The notes below the pieces were generated by a model. It saw only the letters and a list, made by a program, of their open reading frames with translations, was not told where the DNA came from and made no database searches. DNA of 64,000 nucleotides from Apoda limacodes (taxonomy: Eukaryota; Arthropoda; Insecta; Lepidoptera; Limacodidae): assembly GCA_946406115.1 (NCBI GenBank), contig OX291561.1, positions 1,480,273 to 1,544,272 of the forward strand, read 5' to 3'. Both the position numbers and the translations under genes were made by a program. Shown here one piece after another: positions 11,839 to 23,751 of the stretch (positions are counted from its first letter, which is position 1; every line of letters begins with the position of its first letter).

Positions 11839-12904
11839 GGCGATTCTCACAACAACAAACAAGCAATAGAAAAGCACAAAAAAAATTTTTTCTTGTTTTT
11901 TAAGCTTATCATACACTGTTACTTAGAAACACACCATGTTATAATGTTCGACTGATGACGCCCTTACAGGCGAAATATTTCAAATAATATTTTTTATGCG
12001 ACTAATGTATTTATTTTAATATAAGTTATTAATAATAAATCGATCAAGTTTTATATCAAAGCAATTTGATACTGGCACTCGCTGGCCGCTGCCATGTTAG
12101 GTACGCGTGTTCATAATTTACAGCGTAACGGCTGCTCTTTGCTACGCTCGATATTATTATTTAATTTTTAATTATTTTTTTAAATTTTCTTTTATTTCAT
12201 TTGTGGTTAAAGGAGTGCTATGCATCGATTAAAAATATGTTTACACAAAAATAGGTTGCGGCAAAGTAAATGTTAACCAAAAAAATTTAACTTAACATGC
12301 ATGAAATTAGCCATCAATATTAGCCATTAGGCGCTATATGGGCTGAGGCTCCTTCAGAGTCTCGCCTCAAAAAGCCCGGTGAAGCAGCCAACTGCATTGT
12401 CAGCTAGAAAAAAAAAATTATAAAAAACTTTAGTTTTATGATTTTCTGTAGAGTATTTAGCAGGTTTTCGCATATTTTGCCCTGCAGACTAGCACGATCG
12501 TAAATCTTAATTTGGTCACACTGGACACCAATGGCAGACTTGTAGGGATGTCACATTTTGCATAAAAATCGATTTTCAAATATTCGATTATTTTTGTTTA
12601 ACTTAAAAATGGATAAAATTATAATAGACTTTTTGTAAAAAAATATCGATTTTTTCAATATTCGATTTTTTATTAAATTGCCCTTAATATACACCTAATA
12701 CTAAATCATATTATAGATATGTTTACGATAATGACAGGAAATTCAACTTATTACCTATAATTTAGGTATATTTTGAACTCAGCCTAAACTCAGTGTAATG
12801 AAATAAGTTTAGTACCCAGTTGTTAAAGTTTTTTGAGAGCTACATGAGAGAGCGCAGACAGTATGTGGAATAGCTGCATATAAGTCTGACCACTATTTCA
12901 CTAG
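11839..12904. other. No gene seen
   Basis: AT-rich. 12,560-12,670 holds diverged copies of AATCGATTTT and AATATTCGAT. No recognisable coding. Confidence 0.5.
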
Positions 12905-13963
12905 GACGGGATCACGTCAAGGTAGTAATTTGGGACCGTTAGAATTCATTATCATGATAAACGATCTACCGGAAGTAATTAAGGAATCCCAATGTTTGCT
13001 GTTCGCTGACGATCTCAAATTGCTCTTGGCGATTAAAGACAGAACAGACTGTGAGCGCTTACAAGATGACATAAAGAGAGTGGCCGATTGGAGTCAACAA
13101 AACAAATTAGAGTTTAATGTCACAAAATGCTCTGTAATAAGTTACAGTGATCAAAAGCTCCACTCCACTGTGACTATGAGATAGGTGGTGCAAATATGAG
13201 TCGGTCAAAATTTGTTAGGGATCTGGGTGTGCGAATGACTACTGATATGACGTTTCGGGACCACATCTATAATGTGTGCAAAAAAGCCTACAAGAGTTTA
13301 GGTTTCGAATTACGGCAGTCTGCAGGTTTTACGAATGTCAAAACCATTGTGAACCTATACAATGCATTAGTTCGAAGTCAGCTGGAATGCAATGCTGTTG
13401 TATGGGCTCCTCATGAGACTAAATACAGCCTCATGTTGGAGCGCATTCAAAATAAATTTACAAGGTACCTTTACATGAAGTTATATGAAGTATATCCTCT
13501 CTACCCATAGATGTATCCAACCTTGTTTGTTTTGGGCGTGGTTGGATACAACAAATTAGAGACAAGGAGGGATCTGGCACTAGCTATTTACGTGGTGAGA
13601 CGCCTTAGAGGCATCATCACGAATCCAAAAATATTGGAAAGACTCTTACTCTGTGTGCCCGACGAGTACGTGTCGCGACGGCGGCGGCCGAGGCTGCTGG
13701 CGGTGCCGAGTACGCGCACCAACCTATTGGCTAAGGCACTTATGACGCGAACTTGGATTGTCCTTAATAAAATTGCGGACAATTTAGATTTATTTACATG
13801 TTCAATGAGCGAATTCGAGAACGTAACTGTATATGTATTATGTTATGGACTAAGTAGTTAATGATATTATATAGAAATTAATAAATAAAATTGACTCGGT
13901 ACACTACCGGATAAGGAAACTCCTGTAATGATATTTGTGCTTGTAAATAAATAAATAAAAATA
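12905..13963 (+). pseudogene. Non-LTR reverse transcriptase, C-terminal half
   Basis: Begins at the RT motif TGSRQGSNLGPLEFIIMIND, then the catalytic LLFADDLKLLL, LEFNVTKCSVISYS, and a second segment LVRSQLECNAVVWAPHE and LERIQNKFTRYLYMKLYEVY. At least one frameshift (near 13,184-13,196) and one stop (13,508-13,510) break it into three ORFs. The 3' end carries a (TAAA)n tail around 13,945-13,963, so it is 5'-truncated. The endonuclease and RT N-terminus are absent. The clade is not one I can name with certainty; it differs from J1, J2, family N and RTE. Confidence 0.8.
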
Positions 13964-16900
13964 AGTTCCGCCTTGTTATTCAAAATATTTATTTTAAGAC
14001 TTTATACTTCGAATTTACTGTCGAAGTAATTCTTCTTATATTTTTGGATAAAAGGGCTATATTAATAATCATTTATTTCAGGCACAGTTCACCCATATAA
14101 ATATATATCTATACAGTTCTCAAATAAAATACAATTTTTAATACTTAACAACAGTATTCAAATTTCTGCTGCACAAAAAGCCATTGCGCAAAAATATAAC
14201 TAGTCATGATGGCTCTCAGGATAGCGTTCTGGGTATCTTTGTACGGACTTTTAAACTTGAAAACTGGCGCGTAAAACGAAGCGGAGCAAATTAAAATTAG
14301 TGTTTTTTATGACTTTATTTACGAACGGTTATTAACTTTGACAGGTTTTGGACGTATTTATGCCTTATGGTTTTATATACATCTATAAAAATGCTGAAGT
14401 TGTAAATCCAAATTTTAAATTAGTATTTTATATTAACTATTTATTACTTCAGGAAGGGAAAAATATCAATGCTCTCTCCTTCTCATTTTAAATAGGTAAC
14501 CACAAAAATATTCGGAACTCAATCTAGCGTCAGTATTTGGGAGTACTTTTTTAGGCTGGCAATATTTTCATTAAAAAAAAAATTGTTGTTTCCTGTTATT
14601 CATTTCTCTGAATTGGTCTAAATGGACATATACTATTATCTGTGGTCTAAATCTTTTGTTTACGTTCTGTAATGGTGTAAAATATTACTTTAAATATTTT
14701 TTTAAGGTAAGATTAACGTTTTGCACCAATTTCTAAATATCATCTGTGTATAAAGGGATTTATCCCTGTTCATTACAATTTTTTTCATGAAAGATTGTTG
14801 TGTTGCAGAGAAGTAAAAAATTACCCGACATTTTAATTTGCATTGTTTTGTATTGCTTTGCTGTCTTTTTCTTGCTTAAACTGTAGATTTGTTTACTTTA
14901 TATAGGAATAGCGTAATTTTTAAATATTGATACTATTGTTGTGTATTATATTGATTGCGTGTAATGCTGGTAAGTTTTGATGAGCACCTTTAGAACCTTT
15001 TCATTTTGCTACACCGAGACAGGGGCGTGACATTATGTTAGACTATCGTTATTTTTACCAGGCTATGTTCTGAAAAACGCCGAATAATTATCGCCAGGTA
15101 AAGTTGAAAAATAATCAACCCGTTTCGAAACGGGGTTTGACAGTTAATTTTCACACTGACAGAGTAACGGTCACTTTTAGGACGTTCCTTCTGAGCCGCG
15201 TTAAAATTTGATAGTAAGAACTCATTTTGACACCAACTACCCGTTCATTTCGAGCGCATTTGATAATTTCAGCGGCGCTTTTATTGTCCAAACTAAACGC
15301 GTTTCGCGTAATTTTTTTAACAGTTCCGTGTGTTTATATGTTTAAGTATTTTATTTTGATTTTTTTGTAGATAATAAAGATATATAGTTCAGAATGCAAA
15401 AATAAACTTTTCTCTATAAAAAAACATTGTTATAAGTATTTTTGGTCAGAGTAACTAAAAGGGGGCGCAATTCTCAAAGGATTCACTTTCACATTTGACA
15501 GCTGTCAAAAAGTAGTGTAAAATACCCACCTCCCGACATGGGTTTCTGGTAGCAACATTTCGTAGCAAAACCGCTCAAAAGAAATGCTAAAAGTCAACAT
15601 TAGATTTTGCTACCAAAACGCAAACTACTAACAATTTCTGCTAAAAAGTAGCCAGATGGAACACCCTATTTGGGTGTGATTATCTCTGTTTGTCCATCAC
15701 CTAGTCTCAAATGGTTAGGTGACTTTTGAAACTGAACGGCTTTGACAACAGTAGGAGTTTGAAAACTAACCCTAGGTTGCAAAACAGTCAATGTAAATTC
15801 AGGTTATAAAAGATTCTATTTATCAAGTATTGTCTTCTCTTATCACAGCCTGCCTCATAAGTCAGTCAACAAAAAGCAATGTTCATCACCTAAAGTTGCT
15901 GTAGTAATATTGAATCTAAAAATTAATTCTCGATAGCTGTCAAAGTGCGACTTTCACCCCACTATTTTACAGTGTGATTAGTGGAATTGCCTGACACATG
16001 AGATTCACCATTGGCTAAAACATCCAAGGCAACTGAAAAGTAGGTACCTATCATGTCTGTTACCATTGTTATGGCATGTGTCATGTTTTCCGTTAACATC
16101 AAGTTAATGATGTCATATGAAAAATAATCCATATGCTGTACCCAAAATGGAATAAAAAAACAAATTGGTTGTGACCAAGTCTTTCAGTGATTAACATTTT
16201 CATTGTCTGACTATATATAAATTCAAATATTAGCAGTTGAGTGATTGTCTATTTATTTTGACTTAAAAAACTTGTTTTTGTTAGGATGTACATAAATGGT
16301 TGCTGGGAAAAAATCAACAAAAATCAAAAAGGGGTCTTTCAGTTACTGACATTATTGGTTTTTACATTAAAAAAGCCTTTCTAAGTTTGGGACCAGATGG
16401 TGCTGATGGAAAAACTATAAAAACCTTGAATAATACTTAATTCTCTTGCCTACTGTTGTATTTTAGTTAGATCTAGTAACAGGTTTAATTTTGTATAGCT
16501 TAATGTGTTTATCTGTGTTTTCAGTGACCAATATAAGGTTAGAGTTGGAGTAAGCTACACTGAAAATATTATTATAGACGTTCAAAATTTGAAATATCTA
16601 TTGAAGAATGAAAACCAATTGCACTGAAAACTCTGCAACTAATGGTCCTAACAACAACTCACTCTGTAACCATCATCAGAATTAGGCTATGGTCCAGACC
16701 TATCAAATAAATAGTAAAGTTCTTGGTAAGACATCTTTGAAAAGTACTATTAACTATAATAAGTAATTTTTTGTTTACTTAAGCGATATTTCCTCTACAC
16801 AAAGGTTGTCTGGTAGAGATTTTACTTTTTATTATTCTATATTTTATACTGATTGCTTAATGTGCAATAAAGTATAACTCTGTGTTATCTTGCTTGTCTT

Positions 16901-17073
16901 TTTTAGTAAACTTCAAGTCAAGAAAACTATGATTTAAGTTCAAAAAAAGGCAAAATGCACAATAAAAAAACCAGAGAGATTAAACTATATTCTACCTTGC
17001 ACTTTTCTTATTTCAGCTTAATTTATTGTTTTTTAGGTTGTATGTTTATAAGATGGGTAAGAAAAACAGTGTA
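13964..17073. other. No gene seen
   Basis: Long AT-rich stretch. 15,060-15,700 is somewhat richer in GC and CpG (ACCCGTTTCGAAACGGGGTT is near-palindromic) but I find no exon or known repeat in it. Confidence 0.45.
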
Positions 17074-18003
17074 TGAGGAGCGATCAAAAAGTTTCCAGTA
17101 TTCAATATTTCGATTATTTGACATTCATTTATTTTTTATGTCATTTGGACTATCGTTGGTTGTTGTCACTATGAGTGTAACATTGCAATTGCTTTCTGTG
17201 CTTCACAATATTTATTTAAAATCTGTGAAACATTGTTTTAAGCTAAAATCTGATATACGCACTGTGATAAAATATTTTGTACTGAAAAAAATGTCTGCCA
17301 AAAATATTTTTAATGAAATTTCAAGTTCTTTAGAAGAAAATGCTCCATCACATTCCATGGTTCAATTTTGGTGTTCCAAATTCAAATGTGAAAGAACAAC
17401 TGCAAAGATAAAGATTGCTGTGGAAGACCATCCACATCTGTTACCATAGAAAATTTTAAAAAAGTTGAGTAATTACTTAATAATAGATGTGCAACCATTT
17501 GTTACATAGCTGAGATAGCTAAAGATTTATTTTGGAAGTGTTCAGTTGATAGTTTCTAATACTTGAACTTCAGAAAGGTCTCCGGGTGGTGGGTTTCATA
17601 AATGTTGCCAGAAGTGCAGAAGTAAAAGCAAGAAGATATTTCCAAACAAAATCTAGCAATTAAGAATGCAGGGCTTCAATTGATGGAACACCCACAATAT
17701 TCACCAGACCTCGCTCCTAGCGATTTTTACTTATTCCCTAAGTTAAAACAACAGATGTGAGGCACTAAAGTCAAGTACAATGGCGAGATCATGACTGGAG
17801 TGTAGGTGTTTCTTGAGACTTAGGAACAAAGTTTTTTTTGACTTTTGAAGTTCAAAAGCGATATTCCAAATGTATTGAAATAGAAGATTATGTTAAAAAA
17901 TAAAATATTTGCTTATATAATATATATATATATATAGGTATATTAGTTCTTGTGGTTTTTAAAGCATAACTGGAAACTTTTTCACTCACTTCATCACTCC
18001 TTG
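17074..18003 (+). pseudogene. mariner-family transposon relic
   Basis: The N-terminal helix-turn-helix is readable at 17,240-17,446 (KYFVLKKMSAKNIFNEISSS, SMVQFWCSKFKCERT). The third catalytic region is at 17,690-17,760 (HPQYSPDLAPSDFYLFPKLK). The central region holding the first two catalytic aspartates is deleted or unreadable and frames are broken. Ends are imperfect inverted repeats sharing AAAAAGTTTCCAG, flanked by TA (17,072-17,073 and 18,004-18,005), the mariner target. The length of about 930 bp is short against the usual 1.3 kb. Confidence 0.8.
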
Positions 18004-18239
18004 TATATTCATTCATAAGCCATTTGTCACATATAGCTGTCTCATTCATATTAGAGATTCCATTATTTTAACACAATTGGCATTTGGCATAAAATTACTA
18101 AAACCTTTGCCCTAGACTTGAGCTTTATTAATGTCCAAAACCTTTCAAATTTTACTCTACATTGCATTATTGCCATCCTTACATTATTGTGAAAAATTAA
18201 ATGAGTGGGAACTGTTGTGAGCATGTGATTGTTTATCAG

Positions 18240-18331
18240 ATCCCAAACTGACACATATTGAGCCAGTATCTGAACTTGCAACAAACCTTACATCCATGTA
18301 AGTGCTCTAACAATTGAGCTAATGAGGCCCG
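18240..18331 (-). mobile_element. tRNA-derived SINE head
   Basis: On the minus strand, TTAGCTCAATTGTTAGAGCA (A-box type) is followed about 30 bp later by GTTTGTTGCAAGTTCAGATA (degenerate B box). This is the internal Pol III promoter layout of a tRNA-derived SINE. It does not fold into an intact tRNA, so it is not a tRNA gene. The downstream body could not be delimited. Confidence 0.6.
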
Positions 18332-18663
18332 AGTCTGGCAAGTAAAAATTCCAACCACATATATCCTCTAGAAATATGAATTTTACATAATGTTTTTTGG
18401 TTCAAACCAATGAATGAAGTATGAATTTACGTCAAAGATTTAGCCATAGATATGGCATTGATGATATGTTATCTCCTGAGTCTCCAACCTTCAAAGAGAC
18501 ATAAACGAAGGATGATATATTTATAATTTATTTCTGAATTCTATGAAAATTTGGGTGTTTGTAAGATTGATTTACTAGGACTACATAAGTCCCTAGTAGT
18601 TGTATTTGTGACAAGTGTATTTCTAGAGTAAAGATGTAGTCAGGATTTCCATTGGCCAGACTT

Positions 18664-18965
18664 GTGCCTCGAAAACTCTATTGGTAGAGCACTACCACAG
18701 ACTGTAAGGTTTGTTGCAGGTTCAACCCCTGACTTAACCTTAATCTTTCGACTGCATCTTTTCTATGGTAATATAATTATACATTGATTATTTACACCAC
18801 TGGCTTTTCAGTGAAGGAAATCATTATGAAGAAACCTGCATATGTCAAAAAGACCTATGTGAAGTCTACAATGGGCCCGCATGTGGACTATGGGCGATAG
18901 TCTATGGCCTCAGTGAGGGTAGGCTGCGCCCCAACAGTAGGGATTTATGAGGCTGATAAGCATAT
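18664..18965 (+). mobile_element. tRNA-derived SINE
   Basis: The head has CTCTATTGGTAGAGCA (A box) and GTTGCAGGTTCAACCCCTGA (B box). The body contains GAAACCTGCATATG, TGTGGACTATGGGCGATAGT and AGTAGGGATTTATGAGGCTG, resembling a SINE body common in Lepidoptera. It shares the TGTAAGGTTTGTTGCA segment with the minus-strand SINE at 18,240. Confidence 0.65.
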
Positions 18966-19040
18966 AAAAATAATATAAGTTATTATTCCACTTATTTTCT
19001 AATATCTACATAATATCACACAATAAAATATTTGTAGTGT

Positions 19041-19690
19041 GTGAGCTCAGTTATCTCCTTCTTGTGTTTCTCCACTTTTCTCTTGCCTTTTCTCGCCTTC
19101 CACTTTGTAATCTTTTTTGTCTGTCTTTTCATTCATTCTAGCAATGTGGCCAACCCATTGGATTATTATCCTAAATATTTTTTTTTACAACCATCACTTT
19201 TGTTTATTTCCGTTGCCGTTGATTTTGTCTTTGAGTTTTATATTAATAATGCTTCTCTCCATAGCTTTTTGGCAGATAGAAATTTCGTTCTATTTTTTTT
19301 TGTTACTATCCAGGTTTGACACCCATATGTCAGACAGGGATGGCTATTATAAAAGCTTTTTTTTTTAAGTTCACTGGGATGTGACCATTGCCCAGTATTT
19401 TTTTACGTTATACCTATTTTTCTCTAGATGTTTGTACAATCCTAAAGAGACATTAATTTTCCAAGGTATGTGTATTCTGTAACATATTCGAGGGTAGTGC
19501 CATAAATTTGGACTGGTTTTCCATAGAATTTGTCAAAAAATTTGTTTTGTGTTCATTCATTTGTAATTCAGCTCGTAGGCTTTGTTCATTTAATTTTTGC
19601 AGTAGGTTAGAAAGTTCTGAAGCCCTTGATACTAAAATGACCAAGGATGATAAGGATGATATAATTCACTTTCTACTGCATATAGTTACT
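19041..19690 (-). pseudogene. RTE-clade non-LTR retrotransposon, C-terminal relic
   Basis: Read on the minus strand in shifting frames: SNLLQKLNEQSLRAELQMNE with KTNFL (post-YADD region), then EYVTEYTYLGKLMSL, HPCLTYGCQTW, AKKLWREALL and WVGHIARMNEKTDKK. This succession is diagnostic of the RTE/craft-type RT C-terminus and runs in order toward 19,041. Frameshifts and stops are frequent. The plus-strand ORFs here are shadows. Confidence 0.75.
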
Positions 19691-20975
19691 GTTAGTAAAT
19701 TTTGTGGGTAAACTGTTGTATATGTACCATTTCAAAGTAACTTTAACTATTTAGAAAACTATAAATATTGAATGGGTTTGACTACTGATTTTTTTTGTTA
19801 TATTTAATGTTTATACTTGATTTGCATCATTTTTAAAATTAAAATTAATAATAGTTTTTTCTCCTATTTCAGATTAAAGAAAACTAAGGAGCAAAAGCCC
19901 AGTTGTATTTGTCAATTTAAAACTTAAAAGTTAGCAAAGCTGGGAGTGGTCTGTCAGGGATGGCTCCTGCTAGTGACATATTTTATCAAGCTACAGTGTC
20001 CTCCAGTGGAAACCTTTGACCCTGGCTACTGTATGGCACTATTTGTTCAGCCATGTCAAAGCTCTTGGGATGTTTGCAATCCTAACAATGCTTAATCTGC
20101 GGTTCAGCCTGGTTACTCCTTGAGGTTGTGGAGGTCGATTGGTCTATTTACAAGGTTAAGTAGCCGACCCTCAGAGAAGTGGGATGAGGGTTATGGCAAG
20201 AGAGAGTTAAGGAAAAGAAAATTAAGAACCGAAAATTTGATCAAGAATTTTAAATAACTGTTGGTTGCATTTTTTTTGAAAGATGTACAATAAAAAATTA
20301 CATTTTCTTATCTAAAGATATTAAAACCAAAGATATTAAATTATTTAAACATTATTATTGGAATTGTTTTAAGCAGTGTCTTTAAATTGTCATTATTCTA
20401 CAGAGCATATTAAACACAAATGATCTCTGAATCACTAAAGTGAAAATTTGAAGGTAGAATGTTTTTTGGCGCGAGATTGGCAGTTTTGTGTGTTTTTTTT
20501 TACAAATAATCACAATATTTGAATAAATTAGGAAAAAAATAATAAAAATTATTAGTATTATAAGATAAACATTTATTTTCACGATTTTTTCAATAGACTT
20601 TTATGCATCAAACATTGCTTGACGTATCTGTCTATAATTTTTTAATAACCTTCTAAGTAGTTAACTCCGACGTACGTATCTATCAAATAACAAATAAAAG
20701 AAACAACCAGTCTTCTCTTCTAACATCAAACAAAAATCTTTTAGTAATAAACAGTTCTTTTATAACAACCAAAACAACGAGAAGTCAAAAAAAATTAAAC
20801 TTATTATCTTAGCTGTGTTGACTATTTAACTGAGATATTATTATCAATTAAATCAAACTATACTTACTCAGAAGATCCATTAGAAATAACATATTATTTA
20901 ACAAAATACACCAATCAAATAAAAGATTTGTTCAGTTCAAATCACAAGCAATTATTAGGAATAATTTTGAACACA
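19691..20975. other. No gene seen
   Basis: AT-rich apart from about 19,940-20,215, which is closer to 48% GC and could be an old repeat; I cannot name it. Confidence 0.45.
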
Positions 20976-21800
20976 AAATGTCCAAAGAATCGTCTGCTTA
21001 ACGGCTTCCTATTTTGTTGGCCAGATAACCAGCCGATGAGAAGGCCCATTCGGATTAGTTGGAACCGCAGATCTCAGGCAGTTATCCAGGAACCGTAATT
21101 CAAAAAGTCAAGTCGATCAAAGCTTTGCTGACACACAGCTTGAATCTAAGAAATGTCAATCATAGAAGAAGTCTACTCATCAAATGTTAGCGTTAATCTG
21201 TGATCATTCTCCGTCAGTTGAGCCAATTCACGCATTATTTTCATTTTCAATGTCATGCCATAATTTATAACTATAAGTTTAATTGTGTTTGGCGACATAG
21301 TCAGTTTGTGTCCCGAAGAATTGAAGAGATCTCTCATATCTTTGGAAGTACAGAAAACACGGAAAGGTAGTCCACCTTTGGCTACCATTCTTGATACTTT
21401 TTCTCCATTAAAGTCAAGTCAGAAGACATCTTCAACCGGGAGGAAATGATCAGTAATTTTTGCCTCTTCTTGCTGGTGGCACTTGTGCCGACGATCCTGG
21501 TGATTCTGGACTAACATTCGACGTAGATGCGAATGCTGTTACTAATTCCATGTTTTAAATAGTAGCCCCAGTATTTGATGATGGTGGCGGCAACGGCAAC
21601 GGCGGGGGTGTTATGACATTCTTCGTTTCTGTGTCAATTATTTTAATGAATCGATTTTAAATGCACATGTAAGCCACGCGGAGATCGATCTTTGGTTTTA
21701 AAAATCTTCTTAAAAAGTTTGCACTTAGCACTCAATCCATTTTCCGCTCTCAAAAAGTATTTCCATACTTCTGACACACTCTCCCTCTCTCTCATAGTCT
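20976..21800 (-). pseudogene. hAT transposon relic with BED zinc finger
   Basis: On the minus strand about 21,790-21,640 reads WKYFLRAENGLSAKCKLF, then KDRSPRGLHVHLKSIH, a BED finger in which the second zinc cysteine has become phenylalanine (KCKLF rather than C-x2-C). 21,388-21,173 reads MVAKGGLPFRVFCTSKDMRD, then SPNTIKLIVINYG and HRLTLTFDE, the region leading into the hAT catalytic core. Downstream is frameshifted and fades near 21,000. Family assignment rests on these motifs. Confidence 0.65.
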
Positions 21801-22343
21801 TTATAAACTATTTGCCGACATCGTTCGTTATTCCACACGTAAATCATATAAGAAACTTTGTTTTGCATAAATAACCAAAAAAATACTCGAATGCAATCAG
21901 ACTAAAAGTAAACAAAACAAATGCACGCTGAAGACGCTGCACGCCGGCTTAATTTTCGACTTGACGATTTAATGCTTGAGTGCAGAGTTCAACTTCAATA
22001 TTATTATCGTCATGTCCGCCCTTCAAATGTTAAACCGCCACAACAGAAAAAACAAGTAAAAGATAAAAAAAAAATTAAAAAAGGAAATAGTGATTGTATA
22101 TTTTTTTCATTTAAAACAAAAGATACTACTGCCTACTGAAGTAATAAAGGCATGAATAAATCTAATAAATTTAATAATTCATGGGTAATTTAAAATAATT
22201 TGAGGTTTTACTCCAGCAAGAAATTCAAGTGTAAACAGAATAAAATGCACCATTATAGTACTGCTACAGTTGTTTATTTTTACTAAATGGCACTAATTTA
22301 AGTACAGCATAATTTAGGCGGTACTCGAACAATTCAGCGTTAA
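21801..22343. other. No supported gene
   Basis: A 72-codon ORF at 21,921-22,139 (+) starts MHAEDAARRLNFRLDDL and ends in a lysine-rich stretch. I do not recognise it and there is no supporting context. Confidence 0.4.
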
Positions 22344-22464
22344 CTACCTAGTAAATCGTCTCGGACAAAGAGCTTCATATAATTATGATAGAACTTCACT
22401 TGAGGTAAATTCGTTTAAAGGCAAAATTATATTCCCTCCTTGTCCGAGAGGATTTACTAGGTAG
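22344..22464. mobile_element. 121-bp hairpin / small MITE candidate
   Basis: Ends are 25-bp inverted repeats (left CTACCTAGTAAATCGTCTCG; right as its complement) with one mismatch in 25. The 71-bp interior is AT-rich. It is small enough to be a MITE or a foldback. No clear target duplication. Confidence 0.55.
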
Positions 22465-22599
22465 ATGTTTAAAGCTGGGGTTGTGAATAAATACGCCATA
22501 TTTTATAGAAGAATAGTACCTTTTATTATAATATTAATCAGGTGGCCTTAAAATATAGTATAAAAGAGCAAAAATAAAACTAAAAATAACTAATTTGTC

Positions 22600-23070
22600 T
22601 TAAAAATACGTAGTTGCAAAATGACATATTGCACTACTAAACGCAGAGGCATCTTCAGCTACTGGTCTGATTATGCAAATGTTGCTGACTTCTGTAACCA
22701 CCCAGCTTACTCCTAATTTGGTGTATATTTATTCCCGACCTGTTGGCTGGTAACGTTGATGCGTGTGTCGTACTGTGGGCAGTGAAACTTATGTACTCCT
22801 GCTTTATGTAAGGCATTTTTGTATGTTAGGTATTATTAGTCTATTAGATTGTTCTCTTATTTGTTCTGTTACAGCGACATATGCTCTTAATGTATTAAGT
22901 GGACATATTTGTATTTTTTCTTCATAAGTTTTCAGATGTAGCGTTGCTTGAAAATTTCCTTTCTTAAATGTCCCAATTAGATCTGATATGTTGATGGAAG
23001 CCCCTGTCCAAGCAAACTTTACATATTCTATCATAATTAATGATAAAGTTTGTACCCACCCTATGAGCAT
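22600..23070 (-). pseudogene. Tyrosine recombinase relic (DIRS- or Crypton-like)
   Basis: The minus strand reads LKTYEEKIQICPLNTLRAYV (22,804-23,070). After a frameshift it reads FTAHSTTHASTL with GINIHQIRSKLGG, then IIRPVAEDASAFSSAI. The second block is the recombinase box usually HSxRHxxxT; here the conserved arginine is threonine (HSTTHAS), so the copy is inactive. Such recombinases occur in DIRS retroelements and Cryptons. No RT was seen nearby, so the class is open. Confidence 0.65.
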
Positions 23071-23299
23071 TTGTCAGTAGTAGTGGTTAATATAGTATAA
23101 AGCAACATAAAGCACCGTGCTTATTATACATAACATAAAGCAAATGATATCGTGAATCTCACTTGTTGTTATTTGCTATATCGCATCGAACTTCGCATTC
23201 TACCTCTTACAATCATCTGTACGACGCGCGCCTCGCGATAGGACCACATTCTTATTCCAAGGATAAATTCCCGTTGCTTTGAAAGTGCTCTTTAGATTT

Positions 23300-23544
23300 C
23301 GTTTAATTCCTGATGGCTCTGGATCATCGGATTTTTTTTCCCTGGACCTGATCTATTTTCTCCAAAGTTTCTTTAAGCCCCTTGTAGAGATTGTACAGAG
23401 TTCCATAGGTATTTTATAAACATTTGAAGCTTCTTTGATGGCCATACCTTCATCAGTAATCCTTAGGATGGCTTCCTCTAATGTCTCGTCCGTATAATTT
23501 TTGTAATTTCGCGTGCCTGGTGTCTTCTTCTAGTTTCGTACCAT
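23300..23544 (-). pseudogene. pogo/Tigger-like N-terminal psq helix-turn-helix
   Basis: The minus strand from ATG at 23,544 reads (after a stop) TRNYKNYTDETLEEAILRIT, then EGMAIKEASNVYKIP, the psq-type DNA-binding helix-turn-helix at the start of pogo-like transposases. The catalytic part is not found downstream. The fragment 27,231-27,641 is upstream on this strand and is a C-terminus, so the two do not form one gene in order. Confidence 0.65.
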
Positions 23545-23751
23545 TTTTTTGCAAAGTACCTGGGGTGAGATTAAAAACTTAGAAAAAGTTAAACGTTACA
23601 AATTATTGGCTGAAGGGGCCACTTTGATAGTTATCAAAGTAACCTCGTACCTACTATCAAAGTAACCCAATTAAACAAAACTTCAATTGGTCCAAACATG
23701 TATGACAATTTTGGAAAAACAAAACTTGAGTTGTAATTACAACAAAACAAG

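Noticed and set aside
18231..18331. Possible tRNA gene
   Set aside because: A- and B-box motifs are present but the sequence does not make a cloverleaf, and it shares its body with a second SINE at 18,664.
19041..19368. Plus-strand hydrophobic ORFs that look like membrane proteins
   Set aside because: They are the reverse strand of AT-rich RTE coding; the minus strand reads RTE motifs in order.
21921..22139. 72-codon ORF with lysine-rich end
   Set aside because: No recognisable motif, low complexity, no neighbouring evidence of a gene.
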